A stretch of 27,990 bases of DNA from Terana coerulea. Taxonomy: Eukaryota > Basidiomycota > Agaricomycetes > Polyporales > Phanerochaetaceae. Made by a program: the position numbers and the translations under genes. Below, one piece after another: positions 1 through 10,970 of this stretch. Below the pieces are notes generated by a model that was given only the letters and a program-made list of their open reading frames with translations, did no database searches and was not told the origin of the DNA. Location: the NCBI GenBank assembly GCA_024811115.1, contig JAKOGH010001139.1:1-27990 (forward strand), in the 5' to 3' direction. Position 1 is the first letter of the stretch; each line of letters begins with the position of its first letter.

Positions 1-1380
1 AATATATTATAAACTTGTTGCATAGCTTAAAATAAACCTGTAGATGTCTGCTTTGAATATAACATTAAGTAGACTCACCATCCACTGTAAATATTACACT
101 ATGCTGCAAACAATGTAAATGCGCTATGATTTTGCATCAAGTGGTTATCTATAGACATGCTTTTGTATTATTATGAATATTGGTATATAGATTATATATA
201 TGCAGTTTGGTTTGCATATATATGTTATATATATATATATACATATATTATTAATCATTAACTACTTACTCATACAATATACTGCACTACTGAGGAATTA
301 CCTTGCTTGCATGCAGAGCATAAGATGGCCTAGAAAGCAGGCATGTTCAAGTTTATTGTAAGCTATGCAATAAGCCTGCAGTACATTTTATTGCCAAACT
401 ACTGTGGATTTATTAAAATGGCAAGCTTAGAATATAGCATACATTTACTTATCCAGACTCACTGTATATAGTAATGTGGCTGCATTTAAAAGGCTTTATT
501 GTGGGGCTTTCTAACTATCAAACATTTATACTGAAAGCTTTCTTAGTTAAAATAATATAAGCCAATCTTTCCAAGCCTGCTAACCATGCTTGCATTGTTT
601 TGATCTTTATTGTATAATAAATTACTCTAAATCTCAATCAATGAGCGCTAACTTCGCTCAAAGGCGTACTTAAAACTCTTACCATAAGCCATTTGTTTTT
701 TTACTGTAATTAAGTAAATAGACTATATGAACACCAATAACTAATGATTAAATTGAGGCATTACTAAGCTTTAGGAACTAAAACAAATACATATATTAAG
801 TTTGTTATATTACACATAGTGTCAATGCTGCAAGTAAAATAGTAAACTACTGTATATATGCTACCACTCAATATATTGTTTTACCAACACATGCTTATGA
901 AAAGCGGATAACATCTGGCTACTTTGAATATACCTGCACAGCGCAGCATTAGGCAACTTATTACAAATTTACTGAAAGCTATATAAGTATGAAACTATTT
1001 AAGCAACAATGTGCACATATTAAATGTGTGTACAACCACATTCAGTAATTTAGACACCCTTTGTAGCAGTAAATATAGAGAACAGCTTAGAAGCTACAGA
1101 ATTAGCATTGTGACAATGTTTAAACATTGTTAGGGATATATGTTAATTTAAAATTTGAATTAGATTATAAATTACACTATTACATATTTTTAGCATTTCT
1201 GTGATTTTATTTTGTATTTCATAGTGCATTATAAATTGCTACTAATTTTTACATACACATTGAGCATTTGCCCAAACATATGCAGATATTTGTGTCATTT
1301 TACCAGTATTTTAGTGCTGTATTCTATCACTGCTTTCCATTTGCCTAGGTGGGTTGCAGGTCCAAAAGCCAGATCAATTT

Positions 1381-1900
1381 GTGAGATTATAAATATGTTC
1401 GTGGAAATGCATATGTATATGCTTGAAACATATTTGCATACTTAGTATGTGCTATTTTGCTGTTTTGATGATGCAAAGCCCTTAAAGTTTGCTTTTGCAC
1501 AATGTCAGCCATATAGCTCAAGCTGTGAATGTTCCAAAATCATTATTATATTTTACGATGCTTATCACAAGCTTTTATATATGCTTGAATATTTCCTGAC
1601 TTGCAGTACTTCATTTGTATCTTGATATTAGACGCCATTTTTGCTATTTACTGGCTAGGATAAACTATAAATTAATGAAGCCTGATAAATGCCAAGAATT
1701 GTGAGTATATTCATTAAAATGCCTATGCATATAAAACATACACCTGTGTACTCCTTAGATACTATTTGCTATTTAGATGGTAATAAGCCTCTGAACTCAA
1801 CTCTTTTACAATATAAGCCTAATAGCTTATGCTGTGAATATTTCAAAATGGCAATTTTATTTTGCTATGCTTATAACATGCTGTTGAATATGCATAAACA
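1381..1900. repeat. Diverged direct repeat, about 310-bp offset
   Basis: Two stretches share an ordered series of short matches at an offset near 310 bp. Examples are an AGCT..GCTGTGAATRTT.CAAAAT block at about 1518-1547 and 1826-1850, followed by TTTTACGATGCTTAT versus TTTTGCTATGCTTAT and then a TGCTTGAATAT or TGTTGAATAT block. Copies are heavily diverged, so this may be an old tandem duplication or two fossils of one repeat family. Confidence 0.3.
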
Positions 1901-2349
1901 TGATTAGAATTTATGGTATTGTATTTAGTTTATAGTGCGCCATCTTATGCTTGCCATCTAGAGATATATTCAAGTATATTGCTTGCAATCCATTTCTTAG
2001 TGCTTATGCTAAGGCTACAGTCTTCATGTCAATACTTGGGGACATGCTTATATTATTTATACTAATATTAGTCTATGTCAGTGAGTTAGAGTTATGAGCT
2101 AACTCTGTAAAACTTAGCACTAATAGGTTGCTACTAAAGTGTGGCAGGTTTGATTTCTTTGTATTTATTTTGCTAATTTCTCATTATTTAATGTAAATTA
2201 TCAGCACTTTTAAATAGTTTCATTCAATTAAACTATTAGCTTGATAAGCATCAAATACAGCTCTAAACTGGTGTGAACTAGTTTCTAAGCCATATACTTT
2301 TTGACCAAAATTATAAATAGGACCATTTATACAAAAACTAAAAATGAAA

Positions 2350-2391
2350 AACTGAACTAGAACTGCACTGGACTAGAACTGCGGTTTTGGT
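2350..2391. repeat. GAACTG-type short repeat
   Basis: A short stretch built of degenerate GAACTR/CTGGACTA units. Similar motifs on the opposite strand (GTTCAG units) occur at 22666-22738. The pattern looks like a decayed simple repeat rather than coding sequence. Confidence 0.35.
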
Positions 2392-3150
2392 AACATACAT
2401 GTAATTAATATATAGCTATGGTATATGGCTATAGATCACTTATTTATTTTTACAAAATCTATTCACATTTCCATATTATATTCTATATTTTACCTTAAAC
2501 AATATTTAAGTTCATTATATGCAATCTATCACTTTCTAGCGGCATATAAGTAAAGATAGCTATATAACTTTACTTAAATATTAGTATGGCTTTAAAATCA
2601 TTATCAATATTAGCTACAAGTATTGTAGCTTAAATAAATAACTGTACCAGTTTTTATAGATTGACAGAGAAAATGGTATATATTGTGACTATGATGCAAG
2701 TTGGGATGCTCATTGTGATAATTGAAATAAATACTGCCACACTTCTTTATAGGCTCAAATAAGTAATAATACACATTGTGCTAATCTAATAAGTTATGGC
2801 ATACATTATAATAATAAAAATAAGTAGCAGCTCATACTTTAATAGCTTTGCAAAATTATAGCAAGTGTAATATTTTAATAAATAAGTACTGATGAATAAT
2901 CCATAAATGCGATTAAATTGTGGCCTACATTATAATTATTCAAATCATTCTTGCACTTTTGCTTAACTCTCTCAATTTTGATGCAAACTGCAACATTAGG
3001 GGATTTTAAAACTTTGTTCAGTAGCCCTAAAGCGATACAACCCACTTACCATCTTATAAGCCTATTTTAGCCAGTTGGCAACTACTACTGCTTTGCACTT
3101 TTAAAGGTACATGACCAATACACAATAATATGTTTTATATATATAATGGT

Positions 3151-4520
3151 ATTATCAAACCGGGCCTGCCAAGTTCCTAGCTCAATGTTGTTGTTTATCT
3201 TTGAGGATAACTTTGCTGTGAGTTTTGGCATTGGCTTTCTCTTTTTGTGGGCCTTTTCAGCCTATTGTAAGATTTTGTTCTCTTCAAGTTTTTGATTTTC
3301 ATCAACTGAACTTATTGCAGACAACAACCTAGAGCTTTGTCAAAGGCATCTATATATAAGTGATACAGTTGCTTTTCAATCAGGTGGTAGAGCATTAGAG
3401 CCTGCTGCAAAGTTTGCTTTGTGCTCTAAAATGTGTACTTTTATTTCGGTCCCTAGTTCTATTATGTGCTCATTTGCTGAAGCTAGGATAACATTATTGT
3501 GACAGTGGTGAAATCATTTTCTAAGAGTAAAAGGGCTGTGCAGCAGAAAATAGCAGGAATTGGGTAGAAAGATGCTTATCATTCTGATAGAAGAGGAGTT
3601 GGCTCAGCCTATGCAGATCCTTCAAGGGGCTTAGTAGAAAGAAAAAGAGAAGCAAGAGAAAGAGGCTGAGAAAGAAAAAGAAAAAGAGAAAGAAAAAGTA
3701 TTAAGGATGAAGTGCAAGGTATAGAAGTGAGACTATATGTGATAATAATGATATCAAGTGCTGCATTATACTATAATGAAATGCTACTATTTCAGCACCT
3801 CTTTTTAATCCGCTCACTGTTTCTCTAACTTTACGTCAATGTTATGTTGAACTTTTCCCTTAGTCTTCAAACACCTGCCACAGAGCCCTCTGCTTAACTT
3901 AGTGCTAATTAGGTCTAGTTGTTGTTATTTGCAATAACTTCACCATTTTAGTGCTAGAAGTGAACAGTGCTTTAGAAGTGAAAATTTTGCATTAAACACT
4001 ATTTTTCTTTTTCTCTTTGGTGATATTATTTTGAAAAAGTGTATATTTACTGTTATGTCTATTTTTAATAATTAACAAAATTTTCATAATGGAGCAAAAA
4101 TATATGCCTATGTGAAAATTCGTAGATATAGTTAGAAAGTAACTTTTGCTTAAGAGCAACTATTTGTGATAAATAAACAGCTTCCAAAATTATTATAAAA
4201 ATGGTGAAATATTAGATAGAATTGTTATGTATAAAATGCGCAAAGTTGTAGCAGTGGTGCAGACAACTTGTGCATGATAGGAGGCAAAGTTACTCAGTGC
4301 TAATTTGCACTTTACTGATTCCTTACCTAGTAAAGCAATTATTATAAATAATAACCATCTGACCACTATTGCTTGAGCTGTGTTTAAACATAAGCATGGC
4401 TTGCTGCATATTGCAATTCTCCTCCATTTAGATGCAGACATACTGTATCATAGTTTTTTCTATTCTCTGCTATTTTCTTCTATTTCATTGTCTCCAAATT
4501 TACCATAAGCAACTAAAAAG
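3151..4520. other. Unassigned region with low-complexity purine tract
   Basis: No gene could be assigned. The notable parts are a tRNA-like A-box at 3380-3396 and a purine-rich (GA/GAAA) tract at 3632-3702. On the plus strand the tract would encode Glu/Lys repeats after a short open stretch from about 3540, but the frame has stops and no motif. The end of this interval may contain the 5' part of the pogo-like element that follows; I could not find its terminal inverted repeats. Confidence 0.4.
3632..3702 (+). repeat. Purine-rich (GAAA/GAGA) low-complexity tract
   Basis: An almost pure A/G run of about 70 bp made of AAAGA and GAGAA units. If translated on the plus strand it gives an EK-rich stretch. 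There is no flanking motif, so low-complexity DNA is the safe description. Confidence 0.6.
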
Positions 4521-4529
4521 GCCTTCTCT

Positions 4530-6480
4530 TTTACTCAGGAGAAGCAGAAAATTTGCAAGAAGGCAATCATCCAAAGAGCTGTGCAAAGTATCAATAACAG
4601 CATGTACTGAAACCCTCAGCATGCTGCTAACTCTCTTACCAATTTGAAGCTCCAAGTCACTATTTAGAGGTGGCATACTAAAAGAACTCAAGAGCAATAT
4701 CAAGCACATGAACATCAGCAGCTGCTCAATGAAGCATAGGAACATATACTCATTAAGTACATCAAGTTTCTCTTTATTAGTGGGTTCTCTTTTGCAAGCA
4801 CACCATTATACCAAAGGTTAAAGCTTGTGTTAAAAGAAGCCAGGTCGTTGATGGATATACAACTTCTTAGGGTGATATTTGAAATGCACCTTTGAAAAGC
4901 CTACAGGTTTTAATTTTAAGCAAGCAATGTGGTTTAACTTTGCAAACATTGACACACACTTTAAAGGTTTGCAGGCCATTTTCAATAAGCAAAGAATTTC
5001 ATGGAAGAATATTCACAACTTGGATAAAATTAGGATTCAGTTAAGTGGAGGCTGAAAGGGATTTAATGAGCTATATATACATATGATTAAAGACAAGATA
5101 TGCTATAAGATTGAGAGCAATGACTTATAACTAGTTGCAATTCTTGAGTTAATCTGCAGAAATGGTTCAGCTCTGGTTAAGCCCTGCTTTATTTTCCTAA
5201 GTGTTAAGATATGTGAAGAGTGATTTGAAGAAGATGAGGATATTTTACTTGCTTGCACTGAAAATAGCTAGACTTCAAATAGGATTTGCATCAAATAGCT
5301 GAAAAGTGTTTTATTTTACAAGCCAAGGCTCACAGAGATTCCTCTAAGCCAATTCTTCTCATTTTCAATGGTCACAGCTTTTATTTCACTCTGGAAATAA
5401 TAGATGCTGCAATCATAGCAGATGTCATTATTTACGAGCTTCTGCTGCACACTACTTACTGTCTTTAGCCTTGTAATATTGATGCCTTTGTACTGTTGAA
5501 GTATGAGTGGAATAAGTAATGCCAGGACTTTCTTGAGTGCACTCACGAGCAAGCAAAGCCAAAGTATGTTGTTCACAAATATGCAGCTGCACAATAAGCA
5601 GTGTTTAAAGAGGAAACTATCTGGAAGGCGTTTCACAAATCAGGCATTCAGTATAACATAAATGGCAAGCCACAGTGAAATATCAAATGCTTTATCTCAG
5701 AAAACTTTGCTTTAAGCATGCCAAGCTCAATGTAGCTCCACATTCTTGAAGGCTATTTCAAAGACATAAGCAATATTCTGGCTAACAGTTCTGAAGACTC
5801 AGAGTAGTTTTATACATTCTTATCTAAAGAGGGCTTTGATAATAAACCTCTGGACAGTAATACTCAGAGCCTTGCAGATGTAGAAAACTCTAAGTTTGTA
5901 GAATAGGAAAAAGATGACAGTCTGAATGCAAGTAGTCTAATTATTGCAAGCACCTCAATGAATAGCGACAGCTAATCTGGAGTGACTGAGCCTTTACCAT
6001 TCAATGGTGCTAATGAGTTCCATTATTTTGCCTCTTTTCATTTCTTTGAAGCTGAGCTGGCTAAGTCTTTAATTGCACACTACAATAACTCAGACATAGA
6101 CAAAGACAACATTCTGGAGCTAGTTGAGCTATAAAAGCATCTCAAAGACTAGAAGGCAAAGGCAGTAAGGAATAGTTAGCAGCTAAAGAAAGCTCATACT
6201 GATTAAAATCGAGCAACTGCATACATCATCATAGCAAAATATGTAATTAGTAAGCAAAATGCAAAGACCTATAGCAAAAAGGTCAAAAAATCAACCCCAG
6301 AGTGCACTGTTAATATTAGTAGAGCATATAGAACTGCAACAGAGAGTAGAAAGCAAATGGTAGCACAGGCATAGGCAACACTCAAAAGGAAAGCAAAGGC
6401 AGAGCTAACAAAATAGAAAAAGCTGACATAGCTCATAAAGCTCACTCTCGCCAAAAGCAAAATGACTGCAAAGGCATAGT
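4530..6480 (+). pseudogene. Dead pogo/Fot1-like (Tc1/mariner) transposase
   Basis: The frames give the order of a pogo-family transposase. A helix-turn-helix segment (KAIIQRAVQSIN, about 4545-4600) is followed by a CENP-B-type segment with KRTQEQYQAHEHQQLLNEA at about 4675-4735. The DDE_1 endonuclease core lies at about 4930-5560, then a Lys-rich C-terminal part to about 6480. Family landmarks in the core are NLDK (first Asp, 5023-5025), RNGSAL, TSNRICIK, ILLIFNGHS and HTTYCL-stop-PCNIDAF. The second and third catalytic Asp positions read AAT (Asn) at 5367-5369 and 5475-5477, with 35 residues between them. Trp positions of the family are stops (TGA or TAG). Several frameshifts are also present. 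In life it would cut and rejoin element ends in the nucleus; this copy cannot. Terminal repeats and TA duplication were not found. Confidence 0.8.
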
Positions 6481-6741
6481 GTTTACAAGCAGCCTAAGGG
6501 GCAGAAGTTATTTACACTCAAGGATATTGCGTGGCTACTTCATCTGCTAGAGTTAGAAATGTGTGATGTCCTCAAAGAACACATCTTCACATATTTTGAT
6601 TTTTAACTCCACCTGCGAGAAGATCCACATACCACCAGTCTATTCAAGTGTAAATGGAAGAGGTCAGTATCTGTGCAAAACTCAGCTTTGTAATTAGAGA
6701 AATGAGCAGCATCCATTAGTGAGTACTTATTTTAATAGATC
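6481..6741. other. Unassigned stretch between pogo relic and solo LTR
   Basis: No recognisable motif on either strand. It may hold the 3' untranslated part and right end of the pogo-like element, but no inverted repeat partner was found. Confidence 0.4.
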
Positions 6742-7305
6742 TATCACAAAACTATAATACTCACTTGCTGGGATGACTTTGAAAGAAGTGGGAGAAGCAG
6801 AGGGACTTGAGTAGAGCTAGTAGAGTGGATATGAATCAATGATGTTATTGAGTCTGGAGTTTTAGCCTACAGACCAGCCTTCTTATATACATGTGTAGAG
6901 GGACCCCAGACATTATCTAGGACCTCCAATACCATATGCTGACTGATACAGTCAGATGATGTCTAACTGAAGCTCTAGAGCATATTGCTGCTTTAACTCT
7001 TTTATCAGATCTGATCTAGCTATCATGCTAACATCAACGCTATTTAGATGTCCTAATTGAGCTATTGCACACTGTCAGTCTATGATGCCATACTGATATC
7101 ATACTGAAGTCATAGTCTAGAACAGTTCCAAACCTAAGTCCTGGATCCCACATATATATGAGGTATATTCCTGATAACCACGCAACAAGCACATGGCAAA
7201 CTGATCCAGTGTCTTTTAATGCTATATAACAACTTAGTGACATGTCCTGTGACTTGATGTTATACTTTCAGTGCTGTGAACTAGTGCTGAGGGAAATTTG
7301 TGACA
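6742..7305 (-). mobile_element. Solo LTR, gypsy family A
   Basis: This 564-bp stretch aligns along its whole length with the 5' LTR of element A (17836-18381), including the plus-strand start TATCACAAAACTA and the end GGGAAATTTGTGACA. In the sense orientation of the element (minus strand) it reads TGTCAC...GTGATA. It retains the first ~90 bp of U3 that the 3' LTR of element A has lost. The 5-bp flanks (AGATC left, CAGCC right) do not match. So this is either a decayed solo LTR or one left by recombination between different copies. No internal element sequence adjoins it. Confidence 0.85.
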
Positions 7306-9326
7306 CAGCCATTTATAGTGAGCTTAAGCATATTTAGCTACAGCGATGTAGCCAAAATATTACTGCATGTCATAGTGGCAGAGCTTTGACTTCGTATATA
7401 GGAAAAGGAGAGGGAAGTTGGTGCATGTTAGACATGTGTTGCAGTCACTATTCATCTAGCTTACAGTAGTACACTAGCACTGGCAAACAGAATAAGTGTT
7501 TAAAAAGAAATAAAACACAGTGTTAATATAAGAGAAACTATCCATAAGCTATGCGTGCAAAGTTGTGGATGGGAAAGGCAGGTGGCAGTGATGGCAGAGT
7601 AATGCGAGATCTTTGTGCTTACTTAGTGCATGCATAGCATGTCTACATAGCATGCATGAGTTCTACATTTCTTGTTCACTCTTCAAAGGCCCTCTTAGGG
7701 TATGTTGCAGAGTGTTAGTGGCTACTAGTGACATTTGCAGTGTTAAACTGTTGTGTTGGCCTTATAGACCATAGTGGCTATGTGGCAACTGTGTCAACTC
7801 TTAAAAACACCAAATTTGATAGTAGAAGAGCATTGATGAGATGCTGGCACTGCTAAGGGTACATGTGAGGTAATAGGAGGTGAGGGAAGATGTGAGAGGT
7901 GAGCTAAGCTTATATGCTATCCTTGGAATCAAACTCAGTGTTCTTTGACAGCTGAAGCACTTACTTTGATTGCACTTCACACCATTTATAGAGGTTTATT
8001 GAGGCTTTGGAAAGTCACAAAGTATTGTTGAATAGAATCACAGTCTTAAAAAATGGTAGGATATGTAAAATAATTCAATTTCCTAAAGAATTCAGATGCT
8101 ATATATTGTGAGCAGTGTTTTGAATAAGTAATTATATGAAACTCTTACACTTTCAGTGAGATTTATATGTCATCCAGGCTATACAGATAGCTGCATTGCA
8201 TAGAACTTTATATAAAGTATACCAGCAGATGTGTATCAAAGTATACTATCTATCTGTAGCTTACTAATACTGTACTAACCTTCATACCAACCTGCAGATG
8301 ATTTTTCTGGAGGTTTAGGTACAGCTCTCAGGAATGGATAAGATTTACTGCATTTCAGCAATGCAGATACTCACCTCTTTACTATAAAAACTTGTAGTAA
8401 TTATGTAAATAGTACAATGTATAATTGGAAATATTTACAGCAAGGTTGAACAGTCATAACCAGTTGTGCAGAGGGTTTATTAGGCCCATAATGCAATTTG
8501 GACACATTCTAAATGAGAAACTGCATGCGCTGATATATGGAGTTGAAAACATATTTGCTAAAAATATTATATATGCACCTCTGATATGTTGGTGTATATC
8601 CTGAGCCATCTGGACACGGATACCCGAGGTGGTTCACTAGCATAAATATGATAGCAGTTCTTAGATGCCTTTATTTTAAGGTGATTTGTAGATCATGTGA
8701 CGTAAAAGGCAGTCTTTGATGCTCTCCAGCTTTCTTGTAACACATCTGTTCTCTCTCAAATTTGACACCAGTCTATTCATAGCTATAACAAGCCTCTGGA
8801 ATATTTTTGTATTATTGATGTATTAAATGGCTCATTTTTGTAGGCCTTTATAGAGCCTCTGACAGGTACAAAATGATTTGTTGTATATTATAGAGACTAT
8901 ACATGTACCTCTCTATGCTTTAACATTCTGTTATAGCTTAATAGATGATATTTGTACTCTCCAAACTTTGAAAAGCTAAATAGTCTATTCAGTACCTCTA
9001 CAGGCTTTTAGTTGCCACAAAAACTAATATATATGCTACTGTAATACAACAGATTCATTATAAGCTTATGATGCCCATAGGCATGCGATAGAGCTTGAAG
9101 AACTGCAAGGGAAAGGCAGAAAGCAGCAAAAGGTGGGATATTTCCACATATAGTAATTGAGGGGTAGAAAGTTGCACCACTAAGCACAGGCATGTAATTA
9201 AAGTTCAATTGAGGGTGGACAAACACTCCAGAGTGTGTCATGTTATACAAGCAGCCTAATCAAGTGATTTGTGTATCTGAGATTAAATCTAAAGGGCCCA
9301 AAAGGCTGCCATCAATGCGCCCTGTG
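7306..9326. other. Unassigned region, possibly more copia relic
   Basis: About 2 kb with no clear gene. The minus-strand frame at 9008-9328 stays open for ~80 codons and includes GPLDLISD, which faintly recalls the start of a copia integrase core and lies where integrase should follow the pre-integrase part at 9755-10009. The rest of the frame gives no integrase motifs, so I do not call it. No RT, RNase H or LTR motif was seen in the remainder. Confidence 0.35.
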
Positions 9327-9331
9327 CTATC

Positions 9332-9748
9332 TGTCGCAGAGGGACACACACAAGTAGTATTATTTCTCATTTTCCTTGCATTTATTTAGCACAGATACAC
9401 AACCTGGTAGCAGCCCCAGAGCCTTAGACTTTATTCCGATGATCCCGGCGCTTAGCGCCCAAATGCAGCTCAATTCTTCTCATGCTCTCGGACACTTAGC
9501 ACTCAGACTCTTGCCTTGTCCTTCATCTCGACCTCTTGGTCATTGGAGACAAGGTATGTATTCCATATACTATACATCATAGCAATGCTAACTTGGTCAT
9601 TGGGGACAAGTACTGGCACTAGCTTGCTCATTCTGTGAGGTCTATCAAGAGTTGGCCCTCGTCACCTCCTTATATGTATATTGTTATCTATTCCACATTT
9701 ACCTCGATTCGCTCGCTCTGGTCACGCATCGAGTATGTCTCCGTGGCG
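9332..9748 (+). mobile_element. Solo LTR, gypsy family B (opposite orientation)
   Basis: This is the reverse-complement counterpart of the LTRs at 10015-10436, 21337-21754 and 22789-23203, so it is the only family-B copy with sense on the plus strand. It begins TGTCGCAG and carries the conserved palindrome GGCGCTTAGCGCC at 9447-9459. The flanks CTATC (9327-9331) and CTATT (9749-9753) look like a target duplication with one C to T change. The last few LTR bases appear lost. It interrupts the copia relic. Confidence 0.8.
9447..9459. repeat. LTR-B palindrome
   Basis: GGCGCTTAGCGCC is a perfect inverted repeat around a central base, present in all four family-B LTRs in this window (also 10309-10321 with one change, 21629-21641 and 23076-23088). 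It is among the best conserved blocks of an otherwise diverged LTR. A protein-binding site or RNA hairpin is possible; this is inference. Confidence 0.5.
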
Positions 9749-9754
9749 CTATTG

Positions 9755-10009
9755 CCTTATTAATATGGTTGAAACTTAGCCGATTGCATACTGCAAGGCT
9801 TGTGCCACCTTGCTGAAGCTCAGAAAAGGTGAGTAAACCGAAATGTATTTATTATCTAGCAGGCCACATAGCTTCTGGCTTAATATAGAGATGCTGTGCA
9901 TGCCAAACAAGGCATAGAGTGGGTTTGCAATGTATATTGCTCTAAATAGGCCTGCAAGTAATGCATAACACACTGCCTGGGCAAATCCCTATTGTTATGC
10001 AATACAAAT
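9755..10009 (-). pseudogene. Copia pol relic: pre-integrase segment
   Basis: Minus-strand translation contains CLVWHAQHLYIKPEAMW, which resembles the conserved W-H-x-R-x-G-H motif of the GAG-pre-integrase domain found just upstream of copia integrases. It sits directly downstream of the protease relic at 10441-10900 once the solo LTR (10015-10436) is ignored. Stops interrupt it. It is cut on its other side by the solo LTR at 9332-9748. The assignment leans on position as well as motif. Confidence 0.5.
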
Positions 10010-10014
10010 GATGG

Positions 10015-10436
10015 TGTCGCGGAAACGGAGCTCAACATGTAACCAGCACGAGTGGATTAGAGTAGATGAGGAATAGACAATAAAATATGTACGAGGAGGG
10101 CAACAAGGGCTAACTCCCAGTAAACCTCACAGAACAGGCAGGCAGGTGCCAATACTTGCTCCTACTGACCAAGTTAGCATTGCAATGATATACAGTATAT
10201 GGAATATATATCTTGTCCTTAATAACCAAAAAAGTCGAAATGAGGAGCAAGGCAGGAGAGTCTGAGTGGTAAGAGTCTGAGAGCATGAGAAGAATTGAAC
10301 TGGATTTGGGTGCTAAGCGCCGGAACTTCGGAATAACATCCAAAGGCTCTGAGGCTGCTATCAGGCTGTGTATTTGTGCTAAATAAATGCGAGGAAATGA
10401 AAAAATAGTACTATATATGCATGTCCGTCTGTGACA
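10015..10436 (-). mobile_element. Solo LTR, gypsy family B, with TSD GATGG
   Basis: This 422-bp LTR reads TGTCGCGG...CTGTGACA on the plus strand and is flanked by perfect 5-bp duplications GATGG at 10010-10014 and 10437-10441. No internal region adjoins it, so it is a solo LTR made by LTR-LTR recombination. It matches the 3' LTR of element B (22789-23203) and the solo LTRs at 9332 and 21337. It is inserted between the protease and pre-integrase parts of the copia relic. The palindrome sits at 10309-10321 (one mismatch). Confidence 0.92.
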
Positions 10437-10440
10437 GATG

Positions 10441-10900
10441 GAGTTAACTCTGATATTATGCTTAATTTCTACAGCAAAGGCTGGGAACATAGAGCACTCT
10501 GTGCAAAATAATATGACAATTATTGCCATTGACTTATATCTGTAGGACTACTGTGCTATATTTAAGAATGCTTAAAGTTTGTTTTTTCCTGCTGTTTTTG
10601 CTAAACCTAGCATGGAAAAGTCATAATACTAAACAAAATCTTGTTTATCATTGGCGACATAACTGGTGCAACCTGAGTTAATCAACCAGTTGACTTTCTT
10701 ATCATGCACAGAGTACAAAGAAATAGTAATCAATTTTAAAGAAGATGATGATACAGTAGGTAATTATATGATCTCTATGCTAGATACAGTTATAGTGTTA
10801 TTATCTTTGTTCCCTTTATTTCTCCTTCTTCTTCTTTAGCTCTGATTGCTATTATTGTTGTTACTATTGTTAATATTGCTGTTATTGTTGCTGTTATTGC
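10441..10900 (-). pseudogene. Copia relic: Asn-rich linker and aspartic protease
   Basis: Read on the minus strand, an Asn/Ser-rich stretch (10850-10902; AAY/AGC triplets) leads to VNWLINSGCTSYVANDKQDF. This corresponds to the copia protease start W-x-x-D-S-G-x-x-x-H with the active Asp replaced by Asn (GAT or GAC to AAT or AAC). Farther on, GTVVLQI and VLYVPSLC match the conserved G-x-G-x-V and L-Y-V-P motifs just after the protease. Several stops and frameshifts are present. The linker continues the gag relic at 19925-20735 across the inserted TIR element. In life the protease would process the Gag-Pol polyprotein inside the virus-like particle. Confidence 0.75.
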
Positions 10901-10921
10901 TGGGAGAACAGACTTGAGCCA

Positions 10922-10926
10922 AAGTA
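10922..10926. repeat. Probable 5-bp TSD of TIR element (left), AAGTA
   Basis: AAGTA precedes the left tip of the TIR element. An identical AAGTA at 19919-19923 follows the right tip. Removing the element and one copy rejoins the copia linker. A 5-bp match can arise by chance, but it falls exactly at the edges of the inverted repeat. Confidence 0.6.
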
Positions 10927-10970
10927 TTGTAATACAATCTGTGGTAATGACTGTAGAGTAATTGTGTTAC
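10927..10970. mobile_element. Left tip of TIR element, cut off by element A
   Basis: These 44 bp (TTGTAATACAATCTG followed by GGTAATGACTGTAGAG) are the inverted counterpart of the right end of the TIR element at about 19875-19918. The rest of the element resumes at 18382 after the inserted gypsy element A. The sequence on the far side repeats the GTAATGACTRTAGAG block, so the original left end carried a tandem duplication of about 34 bp. Confidence 0.8.
10966..10970. repeat. TSD of gypsy element A (left), GTTAC
   Basis: GTTAC immediately precedes the LTR start at 10971. The same five bases follow the other LTR at 18382-18386. A 5-bp duplication is usual for Ty3/gypsy integrases. Confidence 0.9.

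Larger units (their letters stand above)
1..3150. other. AT-rich region without recognisable genes
   Basis: About 3.1 kb of strongly AT-rich sequence with many TATA runs. Six-frame reading shows only short, hydrophobic or Ile/Tyr/Leu-rich frames with no family motif, as expected by chance at this composition. Parts of 1381-1620 resemble 1699-1900 as a very diverged direct repeat. I see no promoter, RNA gene or transposon end that I can defend. It is best read as old, decayed repeat DNA. Confidence 0.6.

Noticed and set aside
1212..1907. Two ORFs of 72-77 codons in the AT-rich left region
   Set aside because: Composition-driven frames without motifs, codon bias or homologous context; one lies in a diverged direct repeat.
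7040..7243. Minus-strand ORF of 67 codons
   Set aside because: It lies entirely inside a family-A LTR and has no coding counterpart in the other LTR copies.
9008..9328. Copia integrase core
   Set aside because: Only GPLDLISD recalls the family; no D..D..E motifs can be found in any frame, so it is not called as a gene.
10110..10529. Minus-strand ORF of 139 codons, the longest in its area
   Set aside because: Most of it is the family-B solo LTR (10015-10436) read through into the copia relic, so it is a chance fusion.
10850..10902. Trinucleotide-like repeat as a CRISPR-like or satellite array
   Set aside because: The units are AAY/AGC codons of the Asn/Ser-rich linker between copia gag and protease; there are no spacers or regular repeat lengths.
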